The translations under genes and the position numbers were made by a program. A DNA stretch of 64,000 nt from contig NC_062216.1 in the NCBI RefSeq assembly GCF_902686445.1, positions 15,397,084 to 15,461,083 on the forward strand. Reading direction: 5' to 3'. The notes under the pieces were generated by a model. The model was not told the DNA's origin and made no database searches. It worked only from the letters and a program-made list of their open reading frames with translations. The DNA comes from Sciurus carolinensis. Lineage: Eukaryota > Chordata > Mammalia > Rodentia > Sciuridae. Shown piece by piece: positions 23,705 to 34,099 of the stretch. Each line of letters begins with the position of its first letter. The stretch's first letter is position 1.

Positions 23705-23935
23705 TCTTCTCCATCAATAGACCTGGGTTCAAGTCCAGCCCTCATCCTTCCCAGCTGTGCCACAAGTCACTTAGCTCCCTGGAGCTTCTGCTTCCTTCTC
23801 TGTGAAGTGGGGAATTTCGTGCTACCTGTCTGTCTCAGGTTGCTTGCAAGGATTAAATGCATTAATGCTTTCAGAAGTGGTTAGCAGATACAGAGTAAAC
23901 ACTCAAAATTGTTAGCTATGATTATTTATTATTAG
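23705..23935 (+). mobile_element. MIR SINE, sense, near full length
   Basis: Landmarks in order: acctgggttcaagtccagcc at 23721-23740, ccagctgtgccacaagtcac, cttctgcttccttctctgtg at 23785-23804, and a 3' part with caaggattaaatgcattaat at 23848-23867 and a gtaaacactcaaaattgtta terminus. Confidence 0.88.
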
Positions 23936-23999
23936 TTTGGTAGGTCTCTTAGTGAATGCAAAGGCAGGGCTAAAAGGAAATAATTATAGAAAACATAAA

Positions 24000-25240
24000 C
24001 AGCATAAAAATACTGGTTTGCAAAGTACAGGTTTCAGCCCAAGTGTCTGGGTTGGCTCAGCGTCCTGGTGGCTCTCCCTTGCCTGGCCTGGGCACGGGCT
24101 TCTGTGAGGGCTTTGGCCCTGGCCCTCTTGCTCTCTTGAAGCCACTCAGCCCCTTCAGTCTCCTGTCATTGATCACAGCAGCTCTTTGCTTATAGTTGGA
24201 GCTGGCCTGCAGGTCTTACTCCTTGTCTGAAGGCTTGGGTTTGGCAAGAACTACAGAATCTTCTTTGAGATGAACTGGTATCAGTCTTTAGCTCTTTAAC
24301 CTCTTCAGACTAACTGGCTGTCCTTGGAGGTTGGATGCTTGGGTGGGGCCTCTACTCTGCATCTGTTGCTGTCCACATCTGCTCCTTTTCAGAGCAGGAT
24401 CAGTCAGGAAGGATGGGTTTCCAGGTCTGTGGCATGGAGATGAGTGGGAATAAGCCCCAGCCTGCAAAGTCCAGTACCTGGAATTGTGCTTGGGCAGCTC
24501 TTCATTGCAGTGGTCATGGAAGCTGACCAGGAGGGATCTACTGAATGTCCACCTGTGTTTGAGTCTGAGTTGAGAGTCAGAGGGAGGTAACCTAAGGGAG
24601 CTATTCTGTTCTCTGCCAACTCTGGATTTCCATGGTATGTGTTCCATTCTGTGTTCATATCATTTGTGTTCCATTCTGTGTTCCAGGGCTTACCATTGTC
24701 TTGGGGTCCTTCATTAAAATGTCAGTCTTTACCCCTTGCAGATCCTGTCTAGACCAGCCACCTGGTCCCAAATTGTGTTCCCAGTTTGTCTCCTGCTTTA
24801 CAATGGCTCTGTTAATGGCTTCCAATAGTATGTTTGTCAGCTCAATAATTGCAGACCGACTGCAGCAGAGGAAGGTATCAACTGGGTATTCAAAGAATAA
24901 CTTTATCAGTTGTACAACTGGTCTACCTTCCTTACTGTTGCAGATTCACATGTATCAAAATTCATTGCACTCCATACAGAGTGATGATAGATGGAGTGTA
25001 CTCTTGCTTTCCAATATTCTCACTTCCAATAATGTCTGGATGAAGTTTAGGTTGCCTGTAAGGACATCTGGTATACCTCCAAAATGCCAGAGGGTAGCAA
25101 GAAGAAACATCTAGAAACATAAGGTCCCTATGGAAGCCCATTGGGGATAGGTTACCCATCTGTGCAGTAGACTGGAAGGTTTTTCCCTGTGAGCTGTATG
25201 ATTCTGAAGGTGCAGTCCACTCGTGCATGCTGCCCCTCTT
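24000..25240 (-). other. Unassigned retrocopy-like stretch (possible old processed pseudogene)
   Basis: No known repeat was recognised here. Minus-strand translation gives several protein-like blocks that change frame and meet stops, such as FHDHCNEELPKHNSRYWTLQ (from about 24517 downward) and a block containing LTNILLEAINRAIVKQETNW (about 24820 downward). This pattern would fit a decayed intronless copy of a gene. Against this, no poly-T tract or target duplication bounds the region, and I cannot name a parent gene. A 19-bp block, tgtgttccattctgtgttc, is duplicated inside it at 24638-24656 and 24665-24683. Confidence 0.25.
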
Positions 25241-26237
25241 GTTTCCTGGGTCTGGATGTGGTTACCAGCTTTCCCCCCACTCTGCCCTACCAGCCTCCAC
25301 TTCTTCTGCCCTGTTGGCTCCCTTCACTGGGCCTTGGTTATTGAGTCAGTTCCTGCCTTCTTCCCCGTGCCATGGGCTTTGTCCTGGCTGACACACTAAG
25401 ATGCTGCCTCCCACCTTGTATGCCTACAGAGAAGTGGGATAAGGAACTGGAGGTCGCCAGCCCCCCTGCCCCCAGAAGTGCTGGGTGTCCCATGGTATTG
25501 AGACTCACCCACTTTCCAGCTACTGGGAAGAGGACAGAGTGAGCAGTCTTGGAGACCTTGCCTCTGCTTCAGAGTTTCCTTTGGGGGAATGTAAAGCTTT
25601 CCAAGTCTGCTGGGGAAGCCTGCCCCTTAAGCCCACTGGAGAGAGTGGGAGGCTGGTGGTGGACCTCTCAGGAGTTTCCTTCTGCTCTATGTTAGTAAGG
25701 TGCCTTGGAAAGGTTTCCTTTCATGCATCCTGAGCGAGGGCCTCTCCTGATCCCACCTCTGGAACCTTCTCATTTGTACTTTCTCGTTGCTGGATTCCTT
25801 TCCTGCTCTCTGTATTCCCATGGACTTTGCTGGCCTGCCTTCTCTTCCTGGACCCACCCTCACTTGTGTCTCGATTTTGACTCAGATTTTTCTTCCCTCT
25901 GTACCTTGTACTTCAATGTCTCGTTCCCCATCCCTTGAACCTCAACCTTGGCGAAACCCTGCAGGGCATGTGTGAGGGACTCTGGTAGAAGAAATGAGCT
26001 TCGCCTGGTGCTCAAATCTGCTGGCATTAAGATACATATATTCAAATACGTAATGAGCTAAGCACTTCCTTGCTCCTTCTTGCTTGGCATTATATCATGA
26101 TAAGCTATCACCATCTTTCTTCTGCCCCAGGGGAATATCTACCTGGACATTTTTCTTTCTTCTTGGTTGAAACCAGAGACTTCAGTTCAAATTCTGAGAG
26201 ACTGCATGGTCCTGGTCTATAATGGAGTCACATTTCT

Positions 26238-26355
26238 TTTTTTTTTTTTAATCATTTTTATTTTTTTACTTATTTATTTATTTTTGCGGTGCTGGGGATT
26301 GAACCCAGGGCCTTGTGCTTGCAAGCATTCTACCCACTGAGCTATATCCCCAACC
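26238..26355 (-). mobile_element. ID SINE, antisense, with perfect target-site duplications
   Basis: Flanked by a perfect 15-bp duplication, tggagtcacatttct, at 26223-26237 and 26356-26370. Read on the minus strand it begins ggttggggatatagctcagt, keeps box A and box B (gggttcaatccc), and ends in an A-rich tail of aaataaat-type units. One copy of the internal cttgc duplet seen in the 14273 element is missing. The intact duplications mark it as a recent insertion. Confidence 0.95.
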
Positions 26356-27790
26356 TGGAGTCACATTTCTGTAGTAGAGGTTTCTGGAAGTTTCTGCATT
26401 TGTCCCTGCACTTTGTTTCAATCCATTGGGGCCCAGTGGCTCCTGGCTTGAGTTGTCAGCAGTGTCCCCTCTGATTTGCATGTAGCCACTCCACATGGGG
26501 AGGCACGGAGGGTACCTGGCCCTCTGCCAGCCTGTCGCTCCGTGTAACCAACACTGTCACACACTGCCCATGGTGGTGACTCTTGCCTGCCATGCTGGTG
26601 CCCAGTCTTGTGATGTCAGAGGGAGACATAGCATTGTTTGCTTGTTGTGGAGTCAAAGGGTAGACACAGAGAGAGAGGACCCCAGATTGATGGTGTCGGG
26701 AAAGGGACTCGGGGAAGAGGACTTTAAACCTGAGGCACAGTGCGTGGCCTCCTGTGTGTCTGTCAGGGTGGTGGTACCTTCCTGGGGGGGTGCGTGGAGA
26801 TGCATGTGAGAGCTTGTGTCTGCGGGGAGAGGAAAGGCCTGGGTGCCGCCTCCCGCCGGCCTGACCCGTGCCGACAGGTTGGAACCCCCCAGTTTATAGA
26901 TTTTATTTTTTTAAGCCCTTTTTGTAAAACACTAACCTCAGCGAAGGAGAAAGAAGGAAGAAAAAGAAAAAAGCTGAGTTCAGCAGCTGCAGTTTGCTGT
27001 ATTTTTCATCTTGCATCAGCAAGTTGGGACCACAAATAATCTGGTCTTATATGCTTCAGTGACGCTGCCACTTAAGACTTTGCCCCCCCTAAAGGCAGCA
27101 CATTCCTGGGAGCTGGGGCTCTGGGCTTGGTCCTGGAGGTGTGTGGGCAGCACAGGAGGCCCCGGGGGAGGAGGAGAACAGAACAGGGAAAGCACCGGGC
27201 AGCAGGGGGGTGGGTAATTAACTTCTGGATGATTTCTGGAATCAGCTAAACATTTCCTTTTAACCAGGTTCCCCAGCCTCATATCCTTTGTTAGTTCAGG
27301 AAAAATGTCATTTATAATGGATGTTGCCTTGATAAATTGCTCCTGAGAAGCACAGTGTTCTCATTAGTCTATATAATGAGAAAGATTCCTAGTGGTGGCA
27401 GGGCTGCTCCGATATTTGCCTGATAGGGAAAACACTTGTCCACGCGGTTTGTTTCCGAGGCCTGGAACAGAGAACAGTGGGGAGGGGTCAGAAGGCCCAA
27501 GGCCCCCTCACTTCCTCAGAGCAGACGCCAATGCACCTGCTCCCTTCTGCTGCCTGGTGGGTCCAGGCTACTGTGTGCTCTGCCCACACCTGTCTCCTCA
27601 CCCTGCTCCAGCTCCTGCACCTGGAGATTGTCTGTTAAGCCAGGCAAAGAGCAGAATTAGGGTGCAATTGAATTGCTGTGTTTTTTTTTTATTATTTCTA
27701 AGAAGAAAAATAATAAACACAAATATAGTACATTATAATTTTCAGAAATACTTTAGCATATGTGGTTCCATTTAGTCCCCCCCAGAAATC

Positions 27791-27825
27791 TTCTCTTTAT
27801 CTGTCTCTTTCTCTCTGTCTCTGTC

Positions 27826-27890
<65 letters not shown>

Positions 27891-27896
27891 CTCTCG

Positions 27897-27935
<39 letters not shown>
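27791..27935 (+). repeat. Compound microsatellite (TCTG/CT)n-(GT)n
   Basis: Imperfect ctgt/ctct units from 27791, a pure CT run of about 27 units to about 27886, a short ttctctcg interruption, then about 19 GT units (27898-27935). The long homopurine-homopyrimidine strand joined to a GT array could adopt triplex and Z-DNA structures. Array length is likely to vary and may be misassembled. Confidence 0.97.
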
Positions 27936-27939
<4 letters not shown>

Positions 27940-28178
27940 AGAGAGCCACCTAGGCACTGAGAGGTGCAGTAACGTCTCCAGGATTCCCGACATGTAAGCA
28001 GCAGGAGTTTTGACCCCGGTCACTGGCTCCATTTGCCCTTCTGCTCATTGGAGAATGGACACTTCAGCCAGCCTTTCTCCGTAGGGACACATTGGCTTCT
28101 CCTCTGTAGGTCCCCAAGGCACTTCTTCATGTTAAGAGTGGTGCTTAAGGATATGTGTTAATTCTTGTAGGCCCCTGG

Positions 28179-28212
28179 GGCCTCCTTTAGTGAATGGCCT
28201 CCTTTGGTGAAT
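28179..28212 (+). repeat. Two-copy 17-bp tandem duplication
   Basis: ggcctcctttagtgaat at 28179-28195 is followed directly by ggcctcctttggtgaat at 28196-28212, with one mismatch. A recent small duplication with no evident function. Confidence 0.9.
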
Positions 28213-28297
28213 GCCAGTGATGGCAGAGAGACTTTTCCGAGGTCCTGACAACCTGGCAGAGTCAGAGGAAGGCAGAAAGACACAACCACCAGAGGGC

Positions 28298-28316
28298 TTT
28301 TTTTTTTTTTTTTTTT
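28298..28316 (+). repeat. Poly-T tract
   Basis: Nineteen T in a row. No SINE body is visible on either side, so it is called a simple homopolymer rather than a retroelement tail. Confidence 0.9.
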
Positions 28317-28481
28317 CTGAGCTATCTTGGTGTCCAAGTAAATGCAGCATTGACACAATTTGCTGTGCTGTCAGCTAGAGATCTGCTTGTGATTTTATTT
28401 TTCAAGTTGAGATGTTATTAGAGTTCTCAGATTCCCTGCTTCTTAGGGGAAAATCCTCCTTGCTTCCAAGGGCAATCCTCA

Positions 28482-28805
28482 TATATCCATCCATCCATCC
28501 ATTCATTGGTCTACCCATCCATCCAGCTTTCCATCCATCCATCCATCCATCCATCCACCCATCCATTCAACCAACCAACCTTCCTTTCTTTCTTCCTTTT
28601 ACCCACCTACCCACCCATCCTTCCTTCTGTCCATCCTCTCACCCACTTGACCATTCATTCATTCATCTACCTACCTTTCCTTCCTCCTTCTCTCCCTCCC
28701 TCCCTCCCTCCCTCCCTTCCTTTCTTCCTTCATTCCTTCCCTCCCTCCCAACTATCCATTTGCCACCCACCTACCCCCTCATTGATCCATTCTTCCCTCC
28801 ATCCC
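28482..28805 (+). repeat. Compound tetranucleotide array (CCAT)n / (CTTCC, CCCT)n
   Basis: About 320 bp of degenerate ccat, ttcc and ccct units, with the longest perfect ccat run at about 28530-28557 and a ccct run at about 28694-28715. The strand is almost free of G. Short open frames rich in His-Pro-Ser cross it, but these only reflect the repeat. Confidence 0.95.
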
Positions 28806-28814
28806 TCCATCCAG

Positions 28815-29205
28815 TGGATGGAGTCTCTGTTGTGTCAGGCAATTCGTTTAGCACTGAGGATTCAAACACGAGTAAGATGATTTCTACTCTGAAAGAATTT
28901 ACAATTTAGTGGGAGAAACAGGTATGAAAAATATCATTGATGATGTGAAGATGCAGATGCAGTGACTGGCATCTGTGAAATGTGTTCAGAGTTGGGGGCA
29001 AGGCATTCAGGGAAGGCTGGCTGGAAGAGGTGGTCCCTGAATTGAGTTTAGATAGTTTGGAAGTGGAAGAGGTTTTAAGGAGGTTGTGGTTGAGGGAAGG
29101 CTTTCTTGGCAAGAGGAGCAGCACAGGAGCAATTACGGGTGGGGCTCAGGGTGGCAAATGATGGGCTGTAGAAGCCCAGGGAGTCCTCCTCCAGAGGACT
29201 TAGTC
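28815..29205 (-). mobile_element. L2 LINE, antisense
   Basis: Starts just after the tetranucleotide array with gtcaggcaattcgtttagca and actgaggattcaaacacgag, continues with aatttacaatttagtgggag at 28897-28916, and later aggcattcagggaaggctgg at 28999-29018. These are ordered reverse L2 landmarks. Confidence 0.6.
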
Positions 29206-29229
29206 TAGAAATTCATGAAAGGTAAGTGC

Positions 29230-29430
29230 AGATACCAGGCATAGCTCTGGGCACTCTCTGGCAACCTTGGTTACTCCTCTCAGAATCTACTAGCCACCTT
29301 TTATGGTTGAGGATGCTCAAAGGAGGGTGAGCGCACTGTCCAAGGTCGTACCCTTTGTGATTGACAGAGCTAGGGTTTGGACCCTGGTGACTTAGTGCCT
29401 GGGCTTTTGCTCTTAACCATTCTGCCTCTT
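29230..29430 (-). mobile_element. MIR SINE, antisense
   Basis: Ordered landmarks: accaggcatagctctgggca at 29233-29252, ctgtccaaggtcgtaccctt at 29336-29355, then agagctagggtttggaccct and gctcttaaccattctgcctc. Nearly complete. Confidence 0.78.
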
Positions 29431-31074
29431 CAGTTGGTCGGCAGTTAAGGCAAAACACCCACCTCTGAATTTTTCTCTGCACAATTATGTTTCAGAACAT
29501 GTGATTTGATGTAAGAAACTCTCTGGGTCTTTATATCTTTGTAACAGTATGCCGTGGAATAATAGAGTTTGCATAGATTGCAAAGATGGGGAAACACATT
29601 CTGCAGAGGCTGGGAGGAGGGGAAGTGCTGGAATAACAAAACTGGAGAAGCGTCTTTGAGTAGGAGGTCCTCAGTCAGGATGGGCAGCTGAGCTGCAGCG
29701 GATGCAGTAGGGACAGAAGAACTAACCGGGTGAGAATTCAGGGGTCAGGGTCTTGGGATGAATGGCTGATCTTAAGAAGACCTTTGAAGAGGTCGGCCAC
29801 TCAGGGTCACCTGCTGCCCTCCACGGAAGGGAGATCCAGCTGGAGCCTTTTGCTCTGCAGCAGTAGGAAGGGAGGTGTGGGGAGGGAGAGAGGAAGCCTA
29901 ACCTCACACCAGCAGCAAGAACCATATCAGCATTCAGAGAAAGTTGAAAGAAATCTTTCAGCTGGCTGGCTACCTAGCTCAAGGCTAACCACACTCTTAA
30001 CACAATAATAAGTCAATCCTCACTGAATAATTAAATAGAGAGTCTTCATAAGTATTGACTTAATGTGACAGCAAGTCTATAGTGACTTGGGGTTTGCTTA
30101 TGTAAACACAATCTCTTGTTCAGCTTACTTAGCAGTTCAATGAAATAGAACAGTCCTTCAATTAAAATCAAATGATGCGTACGTTTAATTCTTTTCTCCT
30201 CTTACCCGGTAATAATAGGTTTGGAACGCAGGTGAAGGGATGGGAAAAGTGGAGACAAGGGGATCTGTTTGGGGAGGACATGAAGCAGTGTGTTCAGCGA
30301 TAGGCTCTTGGAGAAGGAAATGGCCTTGACTCTCATCTCTGGTTCCTGTGGGGAGATCAGGTGGACTTGGGTTGACCCCTGCCCCATCCAGGTCTCCCTG
30401 AACCTCCGCAGAGCAGTGTGGTCCCAGCACTGTGGTTTACAGTCAGTCTCTCGGTGGTGGACTGGTCTGAGTGATTGTTCCTGGTCAGCCGGGGTAGAGT
30501 GGCTTTAGCTACAGGGCTCTTCCAGGCCCTTATATTTTCCATGTTCACCTTCATGGCTCACCTGGAAGAGTGAGGAGGGGGTGCTGCGTGAACTGCAGAC
30601 TGGTTGGGCACATGGCAACGAGGAAGGTGCACCTGGTGACTTCCTTGGGTGATTCCAGGAGAGAGATAAGCCCCCCTCTGGGCTGTAGAAAGCTGGAGAG
30701 GGAGAGGAGTGGGGAGTTAGCAGGCCAGAGAAAGTGGGGGCGGGGAAAACCCACTGTGTGGGAGCTGGGATTTGAACCTCAGTCTTCTGGCCTTGTGTTT
30801 GTGGAATCAAGTGGGTTAATTAGCCTCTCTAGGCCTCTGTCTCCTTATCTGTAAAGAGGGGTGAGGTATAGACATTGGAGAATTGTCAGAATTCATTGTG
30901 GCGACGTAGGTGAGGGAACTTGTACAACTCTGTGCTAACATGAGAGGTCTTGTTATTAGGTTAGTATTATGAGGTTTTGGTTTGAAGGGATGGAGCTCTG
31001 CCCTCCAGGGTGTCTCGTGCTGAGGAGTCCTTAGTGGGGCTCCTGATATTAATCCCAACAGCACACCTTGGTAG

Positions 31075-31275
31075 AGTACCCTCTGTGCTGGGCACTGTCC
31101 AGACACTTCATACTCGCCCTCAATGAATATCTCGCTCTATCCTCATAAGGACCACAGGAGGTAAGTACCACTGTTACCTCCATTTTGCAGGTGAGGAAAC
31201 AGAGGCCTCACTGAATGACCTACTCAAGGCCACACAGCTAGTGAGTCGCTAAGCTGAGGTTCAAACCCAGTGGGT
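31075..31275 (-). mobile_element. MIR SINE, antisense, near full length
   Basis: Ordered landmarks: gtgctgggcactgtccagac, ctatcctcataaggaccaca, ttttgcaggtgaggaaacag at 31183-31202, aaggccacacagctagtgag at 31226-31245, then gttcaaacccagtggg. One of the best preserved MIR copies in the window. Confidence 0.88.
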
Positions 31276-32916
31276 ACGTCGGAAATTGGTGTCAGTGACT
31301 GGGCATGCTTCCATGGAGGAGCTGGGAGGGAGGCAGGGGGTTCTTGAAGAACTCAGGGCCTTTGTGAGATCAAACATTTCTGCTTTCAGCAGAGCCCTGA
31401 GGCCTGTGTCTTGTCTAGAAGGGTTTGGTGGTCAGTTCTCCAGCCTGCATGCTCCCAGGAACTGGGCTTCCCAGGAGTGAGGAGCCAGATCTCCTGAGAT
31501 GGGGGCTTTGCTCACCTAGCCTCTTTGTCTCAGAATAGAGAGCTGGTTGCATTTGATGATGCTTCCAGAACCAGTGACATTTTCTCTAACCAAAGACTCA
31601 GAAAAAAATCATTGTTTATAACTTAGGATTCCTAAGACCTCGTTCAATTAAACTTCAAGAACTAATTACAACCTTCAAGCAGCTTTATTGAAAGAGAACA
31701 TAATCAACAGTGTCTTCTGTTAGCGTCTTTTGAAATTTCCTCCTGAATCTCCTCAGTTCCTAGTTTAACGTTTTTCCCTGTTTGTGACCAGGGGGCATAT
31801 GCTGTGTGGGCTCCTGATTTTTAATCCCTTAACATAACTCCATGTTTAAATTTTCATATATTGACACAGTCTGCGTCCTTGTCAATTTTGATAGTGATGT
31901 GGCTTTCCCTGGTGTCAACAGTGATCTGGCTGTTCCTCCCCAGGTAAGCTGGGGAGAGGCCCGGCCAGGGCTGCCTGCCTGCAGGAGTCGGCTCATCTCA
32001 CGGTTGCTCTTCTTGAAGCGCTCCTGCCCTCCTGCTCTGTGGATTTGATTTTTGACCTATGACCTTTCCACAGTGTGCTTTTTTCTGGTTGCTTAGAACT
32101 TGGACAGAGAAGGTCATGTAATATCAGAAAGCAAAGCTCAGTAGTATCAATGCTTTGTTTTTGTTTTGTTTTAAATGACAGAGCCCCAACTAGCTTAAAA
32201 AAAATAAAGATGAATTGATTGACTTGTATAATATAGGAAAGGCAGGCATATATTCCAAGGACTTTAATACAAAGAGGTTTCTATCTGTCTTTCTCTCCCC
32301 TTGTCTCTTGTTCTGTTTTTCTGTTTCTTAATGCAGGTTAGATGTGAGTATTCTTATTGCAACCACAAGGCCAGAACCATGGTCCCAGTATATTCACACT
32401 CACACCTGGGTATATCATAACCAGAAAGAAAAGATGTTCTTCCTTGCCTGATCCATTAATAAAAGTTCATGCAGGGACCTTGTTGGTCCAGCCTGAGTTA
32501 CTTCCTTACCCTAGAGCATGGCAGTCAGAAGAAAGGAGTTCAGGTGGGTCAGGAGTCTAGCTGGGCTCAGGACATGGGCTGCAGCCTTTATTAGAAATGC
32601 CTGACCCAAGGAGGAAGTCTGCCACGGCCAGGGGAGCCGTTGTGCTGGACAGAAAGTATAAGTCTCCACCAGATGGTTACAGAATAAACAGAAGGGACAG
32701 AAGCCAGGTTGTTCCTTGATTTCATAAAAACAATGGTGGCAGTGTCCAGGAGGTGGTGTGGAAGGAGGGAGGATCAGGGTGTCCACCGTGAGCCCTGTGG
32801 GTGTCAGAAAGCAGCCCTGTGGGTAAAATCCATGCTCCCTTTCTCGGTGTCACGTCACATTGAACCCACTTAACCCAACCCTGCACCATTGAGAAGACCT
32901 CAGAGAGCCAACCCAG

Positions 32917-33034
32917 AGGAAGTACTGGGGAGTGATATTGGCCAAATTATATTATAATATCCTGTGCATGTACAGATATGTAACAACACATCCCATCATG
33001 TACAACTGTAATGCACCCATAAATAATGTAGAAA
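32917..33034 (+). mobile_element. Squirrel-type retroelement 3' tail
   Basis: The run gaggaagtactggggagtga followed by tattggccaaattatatt, catgtacagatatgtaacaa and actgtaatgcacccataaat matches a motif I recall as repeated many times in sciurid genomes, probably an L1 3' end. Target duplications are not resolvable. The call rests on recall. Confidence 0.5.
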
Positions 33035-33264
33035 GAAGAAAGGGAAACTATTCAGAGGCACTTGGTATATTGAAGTCACTTTCTGTATTCTCACAACTGT
33101 TCTTGCAACCCGTCGTTGGTTACACTTCTTGGGAACCCTTTTCCCCTCCATGAAATGTTCAAGTGCCCCATTCTTTTGCACTGGTCAGTACTGAAGGCTG
33201 CCCGCTCTTGTTGGCAGGTGTCTGGCCATGGTGTGCTAGCTCTAGGGTGTGTAACTGCCAGTTA

Positions 33265-33375
33265 GCTTTTCTGAGCTACGTGTCCTCATGGTGAAGTGTG
33301 TCTTTGTGGGATTGTTCAGAGAATTAAATGAGATAACAGCATTGGGCACACATAGTAGGTCCTCAACAGATGGGA
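33265..33375 (+). mobile_element. MIR SINE 3' fragment, sense
   Basis: Contains cagagaattaaatgagataa at 33318-33337 and cattgggcacacatagtagg at 33341-33360, followed by tcctcaacagatg. This is the MIR 3' end without its tRNA-like head. Confidence 0.65.
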
Positions 33376-33914
33376 ACTCCCTTTTCTCTGCTTTTGTTTC
33401 TGCTACAGCCAGTAGAGACTCATTGGTTTCCATGGCAGCCACATGCCAAGTACAACCCGATAAATGGGAACTTTGGGAAGGAGACAAGAACTTCAGACCA
33501 AAAGCCATGTATTTGCCAGCTTTGGAAAGTTTTGGCATCCTGTGGGAGTAATTCACTCCAGTGTTACTCCAGGCTGCACAAATTTGGGAAAGTCTATGGG
33601 AAGGTGTTCACAGACTGGGCAGGGGGAGGGTTCCATTGATAGCTGGTACCAGGGTGCTTCCTCTTGGCTAAGATCAAAGTACAGCACTAAGAAGGGGAAT
33701 GTTCAAGCCTAATTGTGGGGACAGGGGCATGCCTCTGTGTGTGTGTGTGTGAGTGTGTGTTCACAAATGTGTGTACTCTTACATGTAACCACAAGCCTCC
33801 TGGGACTATAGTTGAAGCATTCCTTTCTTCCATGACTGGCTATAAAGTGGGGGATATTTAAAGCTGAGACCAGGGGGTGGGGTACTCCCCCAGCTCAGCC
33901 CTGAAACCTTGGCA

Positions 33915-34099
33915 GATTCCCTCAGTCTTGTGCCTGCTTCTGAATCATCTGGAGGGCTTGTTAAAGCAGCTTGCTGGCCTTGCTGCTAGAATTTCAGGTC
34001 TTATGTGTCTGGGCTAGGGCCTCAAGAACGTACCTTCCTAAGAAGTTCCCTTTGATGCTGATGCTGTTGGTCTGTGGACCACGCTTTGAGGACCATTGA
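33915..34099 (-). mobile_element. MER5A-like hAT-Charlie DNA transposon
   Basis: About 185 bp with ordered MER5A landmarks: aatcatctggagggcttgtt at 33943-33962, gatgctgatgctgttggtct at 34053-34072, and a terminus gtggaccacgctttgaggac. The ends are imperfect inverted repeats, as in this non-autonomous family. Confidence 0.75.

Noticed and set aside
24632..25114. 160-codon plus-strand open frame
   Set aside because: The start codes for a duplicated VPFCV segment made by a local sequence duplication; the rest has no signature. If anything is coding-derived here it is on the minus strand.
28482..28805. CRISPR-like or satellite array
   Set aside because: Units are 4-bp simple repeats without spacers. 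It is a microsatellite in a mammalian intron.
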